Of a DNA stretch of 64,000 nucleotides, positions 11,349 through 22,301 are shown piece after piece. This stretch comes from Talinum fruticosum (Eukaryota; Streptophyta; Magnoliopsida; Caryophyllales; Talinaceae). Position 1 is the stretch's first letter. Each line of letters opens with the position of its first letter. A model generated the notes under the pieces. It worked only from the letters and a program-made list of their open reading frames with translations, searched no databases and was not told where the DNA came from. The stretch lies in NCBI GenBank assembly GCA_021018815.1, contig JAITYX010000003.1, forward strand, positions 2,418,001-2,482,000, in the 5' to 3' direction. Position numbers and translations under genes: made by a program.

Positions 11349-11779
11349 GCGCCATGCACCGAGTCACAATTCCTCGATCCGCCATATTCTTCTTCTTTAC
11401 GAGAGATTTCTACTTCTTTCTTTTGTCCGGACATCAAAGTTGTACTAATTGTTCTTTTCTTCCCTTCTTTTTTTGTTGTTGTTTTTACTTGAAAGGCAAG
11501 GGGGAGAAATAGAGTCGAAAAACTTGTTGTCTTGTTTAGGGGAGCCTTCCCTCTCCTTCGTGTATTCTCTTTAATTTTTAATGAATTAATGATTACTCTT
11601 CATTTCTATCTCGCGTTTACAGCAACCAATTCCGAGTTAACATTATTTCATTGTTAAAGCATATCTCATTTCATGCTCGATACATTAAGCTTGCTTTACT
11701 CATCCGACTTAATGTGCTTTTATCCAAAAAGAAAAGTTTCTGTCTAAGTATGGAATGCCTTTCATAAAAAAGGGGACAT
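11349..11779 (+). other. 3' non-coding region with PPT tracts, element A
   Basis: Non-coding stretch between ORF3 and the 3' LTR, similar to those of C and D. It holds a PPT-like tract AAGGGGGAGA at 11498-11507 and the LTR-adjacent PPT AAAAAAGGGGA at 11766-11776. Several PPT-like tracts before the 3' LTR are a reported trait of Sireviruses. Confidence 0.65.
11766..11776 (+). other. Polypurine tract, element A
   Basis: AAAAAAGGGGA followed by CAT and the LTR start TGAAGACTCGG at 11780. It would prime plus-strand DNA. The other copies read AAAAAGGGGAGA. Confidence 0.82.
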
Positions 11780-12312
11780 TGAAGACTCGGACACCACACA
11801 ACACTTTCCGAGTTGTATGAACGGAATCAGGTATAACAATTGCTTACTTATAGAGTTTTGATTCCAAGGCATTCCTTGTACCTTAGAAACTTTTCTGAGT
11901 GATATGGTATCTTATCTAAGTGATACAACACTTACTTCATGATTTTCTTGCTTATTCTTGAGTGACTCGGAAAACATATATGTGTGTCTCACTCAGCTTT
12001 GAGTCCCTTAGTGCTTAGATATATCGTTCAATATTTAGACTAGTTTTCCGCTCGGATCTAACTTCATGCTATTTGTTCTAACTTGCTGAAGTCGGTGCTT
12101 CTAGTCTAATTCATGCTTAGTCTATATCAAGTTATTTCACTATGAGATTCTTCATGTAACTTGATTCTTCGCTTAGACTAAGTCGGATGGAATTTTGAGT
12201 TACATGGATATTAGATTCAAAAAATTCCATTTCTTTTCGACTCGGATAATTAGTTGCTTAATCATCGTAATTATTTTATTATCTCGTGTCTAATCTTGGA
12301 CCAAAGTATTTT
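11780..12312 (+). repeat. 3' LTR of copia element A, truncated
   Basis: Starts TGAAGACTCGGACACC directly after the PPT and follows the other LTRs of the family up to GGACCAAAGTATTTT. It then switches within a 2-bp overlap (TT at 12311-12312) to antisense gag sequence. About 1 kb of LTR, including the TATA box, is missing. It forms the left arm of an inverted repeat with about 13580-14094. Confidence 0.87.
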
Positions 12313-12487
12313 CATCTGTCTTCGTTGGAACGTAGTTTCCTTGTTCTATGATTTCCCATACTTCTTCATCATGATCCATGAGGAAACATTCCATAAGCTT
12401 CTTCCAGTGACCAAAGTTTGAACCTTTGAATTTTGGTGGCCTGTTGGAAGATCTTCCTTCGTCGAACTCTCCGGTGTACTGAGCCAT
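12313..12487 (-). pseudogene. gag: gag 5' fragment (minus strand), fragment G
   Basis: On the minus strand, ATG at 12487 opens MAQYTGEFDEG, then PPKFKGSNFGHWKKLMEC and DHDEEVWEII. It is the cleanest gag N-terminus in the window and shows the reading without the extra T found in A and D. It is cut at 12313, where it meets the plus-strand LTR of element A. Only about 58 codons remain. Confidence 0.87.
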
Positions 12488-12532
12488 CCGATCTTTAAAC
12501 CTTTGGATTGTTAGATCCTTTCCGAAAGGCAA

Positions 12533-12544
12533 GGCTCGATACTA
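12533..12544 (-). other. Primer-binding site, fragment G
   Basis: The reverse complement of GGCTCGATACTA is TAGTATCGAGCC, a one-base variant of the family's TGGTATCGAGCC. It lies 2 bp from the LTR end at 12547. Confidence 0.8.
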
Positions 12545-12546
12545 AT

Positions 12547-14094
12547 TGAAGGTTTGCTCGGGAGAGTCTCGTGTCACCCTAGAGGGGGTGAATAGGGTGA
12601 TAGAAAATTCTTCGCGAAAACACACTCTTTTTGACGAAAAGAGGCAAAGATAGTTTCGAGTCTAAACACGAGGTCGAAAAGATTGGACTCGTAAAGCAAT
12701 GAATCGAAGAAACAAGAGCGAGTTAGGTTGTCCGAGTCTAGAATGAACTCGTAAAGAGAACACAGAGATTTTACGTGGAAACCCTCCTGGGGCAGAAAAC
12801 CACGGCCCGTGTCAATCCGGACACGAAGTCAAATCCACTATTTTGAGTCCACAAAATACCGTGAACCGATCGAACCCGAGTTGCTCCCTTGGACAACTCT
12901 ATACAAGTTTTCCTAGACTCGAAGTTACCTTATCTCGATCTAGTACTTCCTAGCCGAGATAACCCTTACAGCTAGGGACAACTAAGCCGAGTTAACCTTT
13001 ACAGCTTAGTCAAGGGACCTTACAAACAATGTAAGAAGAGTTTGTAACTAAGTACAAGACCTTACAACTCGTAGAGTAATGAATTACAGAATGGGAGTTG
13101 TAAGTTGAAGATTGAAAGTAAATACAATAACTTTGAGCAAGTATGTGTATAAACAATATGTTCGGCAACCTTCAAATCTTGTGAAGTGGCTTTTATTTAT
13201 AGATAACCAAGCGTAGTAGCCGTTATCTTTATCTCGCTAATCGAGAGTCCTCTCGTGACCGTTGATAATGGCTTTATGAGTCACTCGGAAAGTATCCGTT
13301 GAAATATGGACGTTGGACAATCGGTTTAACTCTCTTGGAAGTCCCAAAACCATCGGTTGTGTCTTGAAAAATGAGGTGGAAACCACCGTTAGGCTTGGCG
13401 TTCCAGCTTTCCGGATATGGAAGCGGATGACTTCGACACAATCTTCCGGGACTAAAGCGGGGAGGTGAAAAGCCATATCTGCTCGGTGATTTGACGTTCA
13501 AGCCGGCTACTTTTGTAGTTTGAAAAGATATCCTCGATTGAATAACCTACAAAAGTAAAACACCTTCGGTTCTCAAAGTATAAAATACTTTGGTCCAAGG
13601 TTAGACACGAGATAATAAAATAATTATGATAATTACGCAATTGATTATCCGAGTAAGAAAAGAAATGGAATTTTTCGAGTCTAATATCCATGATACTCGG
13701 AATTCCATATGACTTAGTCTTATGCGAGGAATCAAGTTCTATAACGAATATCGAGTGGGAAAATCTTGATATAGACTAAGCATGAAATAAACTACGAATG
13801 TCGACTATGCAAACGATAGAATAGATAACCATAAGTTAGATTCCGAGTGAGAAACGGCGGAATACTTGGTATATTCAAAATGCGATTAATCCGAGTGAGA
13901 GTGGACTCGGAATAAAGAACCAGTTTTCGAGTCGCTAACCGAAAAGCGATAAAAGAGATAAGTGAGGGCCGAATCACTTAGAGAAAATACTATGTAAGTT
14001 TCTAAGATACGGAGAATGCCTTGGAATCAAAACTCTACATGTATAGAATCGTTATACCTGATTCCTTTTGCATGACTCGGAAGAATATTCAGCG
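12547..14094 (-). repeat. LTR of fragment G (minus strand), 5' tip missing
   Basis: Read on the minus strand it ends CCTTCA at 12547, next to the PBS. It matches the LTR at 18578-20144 closely along its whole length, closer by eye than to any plus-strand LTR here. The TATA box lies near 13194-13203. The outermost 15-20 bp (TGAAGACTCGGA) are missing: at about 14094-14105 the sequence changes to antisense pol. Frames inside it are not genes. Confidence 0.82.
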
Positions 14095-14102
14095 AGTGTC
14101 TA

Positions 14103-16709
14103 AGTTTGAAATTGTGCGCATAAGCAAACACTAAACACTATATCCGGCCTGCTTGAAGTAAGATATAACAGTGATCCAATCATACCTCGATAGAGTTTTT
14201 GATCTATTGCTTTACCTTTCTCATCCGAGTCGAGCTTTATCGTCGCTGCTCATGGGGGTAAATGCGTGCTTTGCATCTTGAAGTTTATATTTCTTCAGCA
14301 GTTCCTTGGTGTATTTTGATTGATGAACAAAGATTCCATCTTTGTCTTGTTTGATTTGCAACCCAAGGAAGAAATTGAGTTCTCCCATCATACTCATTTG
14401 GAACTCTTGACTCATCAACTCGGAAAATTCTCGGCACGTAAATTCATTAGTAGCACCGAAAATAATATCATCAACATATATTTGAACAATAAGAAAATCT
14501 TTCCCTTTGGTCTTTATGAATAGAGTCTTGTCGATCTGACCTCTTTTGAAATTATTTTGAACCAAGAAGTCGCTCAGTCTTTCATACCAAGCACGAGGGG
14601 CTTGCTTAAGACCATAGAGAGCCTTTTGAAGTTTGCAAACATGATTTGGAAATTCCGAGCTTTCAAAACCAAGAGGTCTGCTCGACATAAACTTCTTCTT
14701 TAATAAAACCATTGAGAAAGGCACACTTAACATCCATTTGATATAATTTAATATGCATGCAGGATGCAAATGCCAACAGTATTCTAATGGCTTCAATTCT
14801 AGCTACTGGTGCAAAGGTTTCCCCACAATCAATTCCTTCTTCTTGATTGTGACCTTGAGCTACAAGTCTAGCCTTGTTTCGACTACCACTCCACCCTCAT
14901 CCAGCTTTGTTCTTGAAAACCCATTTGGTTCCTATAACCTGGGTGGTCGAAGGTCGGTTGGTTAGAGTCCAGACTTGGTTTCTTTCAAATTGATTTAGTT
15001 CTTCTTGCATGGCCTCTACCCATTCAGGTTCATTAAGGGCCTCTAGTGTATTTTTGGGTTCGAGTTAATGAGATGAATGCAGTGAATGCACATAAATTGT
15101 GTAAAGAAGAACGAGTTCTTACCCCACTATTGATATCGAAATGATGTTTTCTTGGGGATGACTGGGAGTAAATTTGAATGCTTTACCAGCTTCTTTGATT
15201 CACCAGGTTTGTGAGCTGAATTGCTTGATCTTCGAAGCTTGTTCCGAGTGATCCTCTTCATTGACTTGTTCGTTCCGAGCGACCTCTTGAGCTGTCTCAT
15301 TCCGAGCTTCCTCGTTCGAGTGGTCTCAATGTGAGTCTTAGTAGGCTCATCTTCGTCATCATCCTTTCGAGCTTCAGCTTCGAGTATGAAGACTCACTTG
15401 GTTTCTCCTGTTCAAGCTCATCAAACACTACGTGGATACTCTCATCCACTTTGTTAGTTCGCTTGTTGAAGATACGATAAGCTTTGCTATGAGAGGAGTA
15501 ACCTAGAAAAATACCTTCGTCTCGACCGAGCATCAAACTTGGTCGATGATCCTTACCATTGTTGTGGACAAAGCACTTACATCCGAAAGGTCCGAAATAG
15601 GAAATATTTGGCTTCTTCCCTTTGTAAAGCTCATAAGGTGTTTTCTTCGTAATGGGTCCGATGAGGCATCGATTGAGAGTGTAGTTGGCCGTGTTTACTA
15701 CCTCTCGCCCGAAGTAGTAAGGCAAGTTGTGTTCAATCATCATTGTCCTTGCTATCTCTTCAAGGGTTTTGTTCTTTCTCTCAACTACTCCATTCTGCCG
15801 AGGAGTTCGGGTGCTGAGAAGTTGTGAGAGATTCCATTCTTGTCACAAAACTCGAGAATTCCGAGTAATCGAACTCCCTTCCATGGTCGGTTCGAATCTT
15901 TTGAATGTGAGTCCGAGACTCAACTTGAATCTTTCTACGAGCTTGCTGAACTCCTTGAAGGCTTCATTCTTATGCTTGAGAAAACACACCCAGGTAAATC
16001 TTGAAAAATCATCGATAATAACAAGTATGTAAGATTTACCTCCGAGACTCTTCACAGAAATTTCACCACATAGGTCCATATGCGATAATTCAAGCACGTT
16101 GGATGTGGAAACTGTCTTCAGAGATTTGAATGAAGATCCGACTTGTTTCCCTCGGTGCATGCTTCACATACTTTGTCCTTCTCAAATGCACAGTTAGGTA
16201 AACCTCTAACCAGACTATGACATGCAAGCTTTTTGATAGTATGCATGCTAATATGACCTAATCTATGATGCCAAGTCCAAGAATCATCTTGAAGCGATGC
16301 TTTTAAACAGGATAAGTTCGACTTGGGTCAGCAAAAGGGATGATGTAGGTATTACCCGATCTCTTACCCGAGAGTTTTATCTCTTTGGTGGTCTCATCTC
16401 TGATGTAGCACTTGGATTGGGTGAATCTTACCTCTTGACCCTTGTCACATAGCTGGGAGATGCTAAGTAGATTGTACTTTAGCCCTTTGACAAGGTACAC
16501 TCGGGCTCACCAGATTGCTTCCTTTTCTAATCTTTCCAATGCCCACTATTTTACCTTTCGTTGTCATCACCAAAAGTCACCTTTCCTCCTTTATATGACT
16601 CCAGCTCGGAAAAGAGTCCTTGGTCACCCGACATGTGTCGAGAACATCCGCTGTCCAGGTACCAGTGTCCTTTGATCTTTTTTGAGTGACTCCGCAAAAC
16701 AGAGAGAAT
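14103..16709 (-). pseudogene. pol: pol (PR-IN-RT) of copia element F, 3' truncated
   Basis: Minus strand. The protease DSG region is at about 16664-16628. Pre-integrase and zinc region lie near 16300-16130, and the integrase core at about 16105-15690, with MDLCGEI and YFGREVVNTANYTLNRCL. A connection segment with many EVxRN-type repeats lies around 15300. RT has a 191-codon open stretch at 14796-14221 carrying the catalytic YVDDIIFG at 14478-14455 and LNFFLGLQIKQDKDG. The sequence follows the RT into its C-terminal part and stops at about 14103, where LTR sequence begins, so RNase H is absent. It has the fewest lesions of the four pol copies but is still frameshifted. Confidence 0.85.
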
Positions 16710-18517
16710 CTAACCCTTCTCACTTCCTCTAATGAACCCAAGTAACATTCCTTACTCGTGGTCCTTTTCCGAGGAAGAAGGTGCTTCGGAACCCAGATTT
16801 GAATGACTTTGGGTTTTGTCTCGATTCTGAGTCTTCCTCTCGGAGAACTGAGTCCGTGTCTCTTTCCTTTTAAAAACCTTTCCTTTTGAAACAGGAGAAA
16901 ATGGTTTCTTTTTGTAAATAGGTCTGGGTTTAGTCCTCCTTTCATTTCGTGAATGGGACCATGCTCAGCCTTTTTGAACTTTACAGTTCTGGAATCCTTT
17001 TGAACAATTCCGAGTAAGAATTAGATTCTTCCTCTATGTTGAAACCAAGACCTTCTTTTCGAAACGAGACACATTGTGATCCTAAGAGCATGTCAAGGTT
17101 CTTCCGACCTTGAGTAAACTTTAAAACCAGATCTTGAGACTCGGTGAGCTTCTGTTTTAGTCGCTCATTTTCTTTCTTGAGTAACTCGGACTCAGTCTCA
17201 TTAGCTTGAGCACTTGTCTTGAGTTCTCTCGAGTGTGAGTCTTAGTTTTTCTAACTCGTTTTTTAAAGAAGTGCTCTCGAAGTGATTGACTCAAGTTGTT
17301 CCTTGAAATGAGAAGAATCGGAATTGGACTTTTCTTCCAAAGTAAAGATATATTTAGCTAAATCAACTTTGAAGAATTTGAGGAAGTAGTTTATTACCTC
17401 TTGAGGATCGGTTTCCTCCTTGTCCGAGTCCGAGTCCGACTCTCTTTCAACTTCCGAGTCGAAATTGCCATCGGACACTTCGAGTCATCTCGAGTCCTCG
17501 TCGTCTTCGGATGAATCCTCATCGCTCCATGTTGCCATCATGGCCTTTTTCTTCTTCTTGTCCCTTCTTCGTTTTGGACAGTCCTTGACTATGTGGTCTT
17601 TGCTGCCACATTCAAAACATCCGTAATTCTTAGACAAAGATAACTTTGAGGGTGAAGAAAACTTACCTTTTCGTCTCTCTTGTCCTTTTTGTAGAATTCT
17701 TCTTTTGGTCTTTTGTCCCATCATTTATGATTCATCATTCTCTTGAAGCCTCTTGCAATGAGGGCCATGGGATCATCTTCGAGTCGAGGAGCTCGGACTA
17801 GCTTCTTTGGATTCCGAGGCTTTAAGCGCAATGTTCCTTTTGACGAGTACCCTCAGCATCTTCTTCTTCCGGATGTATCTCATGAGTCGAAGCTTTCCGA
17901 TGAGCTCATCCGGCTTCAAGAGTGAGAGGTTCCGAGCCTCTTCTATGGCAGTCACCTTAGGACCCCATCGTCTCTTGGGTAGGCTTCGAGAATTTTCCGG
18001 CACATTTCTTCATGGGAGATTTTCTTTCCCGGAGATTTGAGATTGTTGGTGATCTCAGTGAAGCGAATGAACATCCGAGTAATGTTCTCTTCGGCTCCAT
18101 TTTGAAAAGCTCATATTTGTGAAGATACTCGACCGATCTTTGCTTGTCTCACCCGACTTGTACCTTCGTAGGTGTTGACCAGAGTGTTCCACACCTCTTT
18201 AGCAGAGTCACACGCAGAGACTCGATTATATTCTTATGAGCTTATGGCGCACATGAGGATGTTCATGGCTTTGAAGTTCTTTCGAACTTCTCCGCTTCGC
18301 TGGCGTGAACTCAGCCTTTGTCTTAGGAAGGATTCTGAATTCATCTGTCTTTGTTGGAATGTAGTTTCCTTGTTGTATGATTTCCCATACTTCTTCATCA
18401 TGATCCATGAGGAAACATTCCATAAGCTTCTTCCAGTGACCAAAGTTTGAACCTTTGAATTTTGGTGGCCTGTTAGAAGATCTTCCTTCGTCGAACTCTC
18501 CCGTGTACTCGAGCCAT
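16710..18517 (-). pseudogene. gag: gag of copia element F
   Basis: ATG at 18517. ATGGCTCGAGTACAC has one extra base relative to ATGGCTCAGTACAC in fragment G, so it shifts frame at codon 3. The capsid region runs leftward with DHDEEVWEIIQQGNYIP at about 18410. The zinc knuckle is intact as GCFECGSKDHIVKDCP at about 17625-17578, followed by KRRRDKKKKKAMM and an acidic Asp/Glu/Ser region. The reading ends at an amber codon (complement of 16710-16712), directly before protease. It was a structural Gag and is now broken by several indels. Confidence 0.85.
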
Positions 18518-18563
18518 CTCGATCTTTAAACCTTTGGATTGTTAGATCCTTTCTGAAAGGCTA

Positions 18564-18575
18564 GGCTCGATACCA
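18564..18575 (-). other. Primer-binding site, element F
   Basis: The reverse complement of GGCTCGATACCA is TGGTATCGAGCC, 2 bp from the LTR end at 18578. It is identical to the sites of A, C and D. Confidence 0.85.
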
Positions 18576-18577
18576 AT

Positions 18578-20144
18578 TGAAGGTTTGCTCGGGGAGAGTC
18601 CGAGTCACCCTAGAGGGGGTGAATAGGGTGATAGAAAATTCTTCGCGAAAACACACTCTTTTTGACGTAAAAGAGGCCAAGACAGCTTTCGAGTCTAAAC
18701 ACAGGGTCGAAAAGATTGGACTCGAAAGCAATGAATCGAAGAAACAAGAGCGAGTTAGGCTGTCTCGAGTCTAGAATGAACTCGTAAAGAGAACACAGAG
18801 ATTTTACGTGGAAACCCTCCTGGGGCGGAGAACCACGGCCCGTGTCAATCTAGACACAAAGTCAAATCCACTATTTTGAGTCCACAAAATACCGTGAACC
18901 GATCGAACCCGAGTTGCTCCTTGGACAACTCTATACAAGTTTTCCTAGACTCGAAGTTACCTTATCTCGATCTAGTACTTCCTAGCTGAGATAACCCTTA
19001 TAGCTAGGGACAACTAAGCTGAGTTAACCTTTACAGACTTAGTCAAGGGACCTTACAAAGAATGTAAGAAGAGTTTGTAACTAAGTACAAGACCTTACAA
19101 CTCGTAGAGTAATGAATTACGGAATGGGAGTTGTAAGTTGAAGATTGAAAGTAAATACAATAACTTTGAGCAATTATGTGTATAAACAATATGTTCGGCA
19201 ACCTTCAAATCTTGTGAAGTGGCTTCTATTTATAGATAACCAAGCAGAGTAGCCGTTATCTTTATCTACCGACCGAGAGTCCTCTCGTGACCATTGATAA
19301 TGGCTTTCCGAGTCACTCGGAAAGTATCCGTTCAAATATGGACGTTGGACAACGGTTTAACTCTCTTGGAAGTCCCAAAACCATCGGTTGTGTCTTGAAA
19401 AATGAGGTGGAAACCACCGTTAGGCTTGGCGTTCCAGCTTTTCCGGATATGGAAGCGCATGCGCTTCCGACACAATCTTCTCGGGACTAAAGCGGGGAGG
19501 TGAAAAGCCATATCTCGCTGGTGATTTGACGTTCGAAACCGGCTACTTTTGTAGTTTGAAAAAATATCCTCGATTGAATAACCTACAAAAGTAAAACACC
19601 TTCGGTTCTCAAAGTATAAAATACTTTGGTCCAAGGTTAGACACGGATAATAAAATAATTATGATAATTACGCAATTGATTATCCGAGTAAGAAAAGAAA
19701 TGGAATTTTCGAGTCTAATATCCATGATACTCGGAATTCCATATAACTTAGTCTTACGCGAGGAATCAAGTTCTATAACGAATATCGAGTGGGAAAAGCT
19801 TGATATAGACTAAGCATGAAATAAACTACGAATGCCGACTATGCAAACGATAGAATAGATAACCATAAGTTAGATTCCGAGTGAGAAACGGCGGAATACT
19901 CGGTATATTCAAAATGCGATTAATCCGAGTGAGAGTGGACTCGGAATAAAGAACCAGCTTTTCGAGTCGCTAACCGAAAAGCGATAAAAGAGATAAGTGA
20001 GGGCCGAATCACTTAGAGAAAATACTAAGTAAGTTTCTAAGATACGGAGAATGCCTTGGAATCAAAACTCTACATGTATAGAATCGTTATACCCGATTCC
20101 TTTTGCATGACTCGGAAGAATATTGAGCAATATCCGAGTCTTCA
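18578..20144 (-). repeat. 5' LTR of copia element F (complete, 1,567 bp)
   Basis: Read on the minus strand it starts TGAAGACTCGGATA at 20144 and ends ACCTTCA at 18578, so both TGAAG/CTTCA termini are present. TATA box CTATAAATAG is the complement of 19226-19235. The flank at 20145 is CCTTA. No partner duplication can be checked because the other end is rearranged. Confidence 0.9.
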
Positions 20145-20784
20145 CCTTAAGCCAAACCAGATCGAACATAATTGGTCCTATCTTCGGGTCTAAAAATTTA
20201 TGAATTTTCGGTTTTGTCCAATCTGATCTAAACCCGAAAAAACCAAACCCAAATCGGAAAAAGGCTAGTTAAATATACAATGTATACTAAAAGTCCAAAA
20301 TTTTGTTTTAAAATGTACTAGAAAAAAAGAGGTTATTTGCTTACACTAATATCATTTAAAAAGAACTCTTTATATAACTTAACCTTATCATAATTATCTT
20401 TATTTTTTCTTTTTCTCCTAGTTTCTTTTCTAATCTCTCTAATCAAAACTAAACATTATGATGCTAACAATTTCAAAGATAGACATCACATACAACCTAT
20501 AATTAATTAACTAAAAGACAATATCAACGAGATGTGTCTCAATACAAAAACTTATTCACTTTTTCGTTACAAAAAGTAAATAAATAAAGTGTATTATGAA
20601 CGAAATGCAAACCGGTCCGGTTCGGTATGGTCCAAGATTCAATTTGGTTGGACTAAATTTGGACCGATTGTTTCTGTTTCGATTTTTAATTCATAATCTT
20701 TAAAGTTTTAGGTTTTAATCCAGTTTAATTTGGATAGAATTTGTCCGAGTTTGACCCAATGAGCTTCTTACCAATAACCCCTTT
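20145..20784. other. AT-rich spacer between element F and the CACTA element
   Basis: About 640 bp of AT-rich sequence with no frame, domain or terminal repeat that I can recognise. It contains a CGGTCCGGTTCGGTATGG run near 20614 and a related TTCGGTTTTGTCCAATC near 20200, possibly remnants of an older repeat. Confidence 0.5.
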
Positions 20785-21090
20785 CACTACTACAAAATTG
20801 CTAAATAGCGACGGAAACATGTCCGTCGCCACATAGCGACGGAACATGTCCGTCGCCACATAGCGATGGAAACAGCGACGGATTCAAACAAAAGCCGACA
20901 AGCTGTGTCGAGACAGTGACGAAATTAGCAACGAAAACGAGGAATCCGTCGCTAATTTAATCGACGACGGAATATTTCGTCGCTAATCCGTAGCTCGGGC
21001 TAGATCGATTTTTCAGATGTAGGAAAACCCAAAAAAAAAAAAAAAATAAGTTAGTGGTTAGCGATAGAATATTCCGTCGCTAAGTAAAAT
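20785..21090 (+). repeat. CACTA left terminal repeat and subterminal motif cluster
   Basis: After CACTACTACAAAATTG there are two near-identical direct copies of a unit built on the imperfect palindrome GCGACGGA-acatg-TCCGTCGC. More GCGACGG and CGTCGCTAA motifs in both orientations follow to about 21085. Such clustered short motifs are the binding sites of the TNPA-type protein in En/Spm. Here the palindromes could also form hairpins. Confidence 0.85.
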
Positions 21091-21189
21091 TTTTTTATTA
21101 GCGAGGAATGTTCAGTCACTAAATCCGAATAAATCCAGATCCGGCTTTTCGCCAAACTGAATTTCCGAAAGCAAAGAGAGAGAGAGACT

Positions 21190-21475
21190 CCGAGCGATTG
21201 CGAGCGTTAGTGCCAAGACCCGTCGCCACCCCCCACTCCCGCCGCCACCTTGACCGGCCGCCCCTCCGGTCGTCCGCCGCCCTTCGTCCGCCGCGTGAGG
21301 AACATGAAGGCCAAAGACGGGTGAGTTCTCCTTGGTTTCTCCCAACCCTTGTGTTGCCGCTGTTGCCACCTGGAGGACGCCGCCGTCGCCACCACCGCTC
21401 CTGCCGCCGTACGCTTGTCCTCCCGCCGCTGCCGCCGCTTGTGCCGCTGCCCGTGCCGCCCCTTCTTTGAAGGTA
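21190..21475 (+). other. GC-rich leader block of the CACTA element
   Basis: Strongly CCG-rich block between the subterminal repeats and the transposase gene. It contains GGTGAGTTCTCC at about 21319, a plausible splice donor, so it may be a non-coding first exon. Frames on both strands are Pro/Arg/Gly low complexity and are not called as genes. Confidence 0.45.
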
Positions 21476-21479
21476 TTGT

Positions 21480-21885
21480 TTTAAAAATTTAACTTCAAAT
21501 TGATGGATATGTGTAATTTGTTGGAAATTAATGTTGGAAAAGGAAAATGTGCAATTGTGTTATTTATGGAGTAAATGTTATTGAAGTTAGATTTAGGGTT
21601 TTTAAAAATGTACATTCAAATTGATGAATATATGTAACTTGTTGGAAATTAATGTTGTTTGTGAATGAATTTGAAAAGAAAAATGTGCAATTGTGTTATT
21701 TATGGAGTAAATGTTATTGAAGTTAGATTTAGGGTTTTTAATAATTTAACTTAAAATTGATGAATTTATATAATTTATTGCAAATGAATGTTGTTTGTTA
21801 ATGAATTTGAAAAGAAAAATGTGCAATTGTGTTATTTATGGAGTAAATGTTATTGAAGTTAGATTTGTTGGAAATTATTATTGAA
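21480..21885 (+). repeat. Tandem array, about 3 x 136 bp, in the CACTA leader
   Basis: GTGCAATTGTGTTATTTATG recurs at 21549, 21685 and 21821, exactly 136 bp apart, with matching flanks in each copy. A shorter repeat beginning TTAGATTTGTTGGAAATTAT follows at about 21862 and 21940. From there to about 22300 is AT-rich sequence with TATGATTA-type repeats, probably intron or leader. Confidence 0.85.
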
Positions 21886-22301
21886 GTTGAAGTAAATGTT
21901 ATTTATGTATAGAATTTGTGTGTTGAAAGTATGTGTTGTTAGATTTGTTGGAAATTATTGTTGAAGTTGAAGTAAATGTTTTTGTGATTTATATATGTGC
22001 AATTGTTTGTGGTTTATTTGTGTGAGTTTGTTTATGCTAATTAGGTTTGATTAGGTATGATTATGTATGATTAGTTTAATTATATTTGTGTGAGTTTTTT
22101 ATGCTAATTAGATATGATTAGTTTAATTATGATATAAATACTTAAGAGTAAAATATAGAAATTAAAGAAATTTATGTATAATACAAAAATATATGTTCAA
22201 TGGACAATGGTTATATATAGATTATGTTCATTATAGAAGAAATGTAATCATAACATCTCCATGTATTGATATTACTAACTAATAATTTAATAAATTGTTA
22301 A

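Larger units (their letters stand above)
1..12312 (+). mobile_element. Copia element A (Sirevirus-like), nested and truncated
   Basis: Plus-strand Ty1/copia element. The order is partial 5' LTR, PBS, gag, protease, integrase, RT, RNase H, third ORF, PPT and truncated 3' LTR. The order integrase before RT is diagnostic of copia. The extra ORF downstream of pol, PPT-like tracts upstream of the 3' LTR and a long internal region fit the Sirevirus lineage. The gag is split by a solo LTR of another family at 1323-4212. The left end lies outside the window. The right LTR stops at 12312, where it abuts minus-strand gag sequence. All coding parts carry stops and frameshifts. Confidence 0.88.
12313..20144 (-). 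mobile_element. Minus-strand copia block (element F plus fragment G)
   Basis: Reading from 20144 leftward: complete LTR (20144-18578), PBS, gag, protease, integrase and RT up to about 14103. Then RNase H, ORF3, PPT and the true 3' LTR are missing, and a second LTR-PBS-gag start follows (14094-12313). The two LTR-PBS-gag segments are near copies of each other, about 1.78 kb long. The block looks like a truncated tandem of one subfamily, rearranged against element A at 12312. Confidence 0.78.

Noticed and set aside
10763..11437. 224-codon minus-strand frame, the longest in the window
   Set aside because: It lies antisense to the third ORF of element A, is Ser/Leu/Gly-rich by composition, and the equivalent antisense frames in B, C and D differ.
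20600..20760. GC-skewed CGGTCCGGTTCGG run as a gene or MITE
   Set aside because: No terminal inverted repeats, target duplication or open frame could be found around it.
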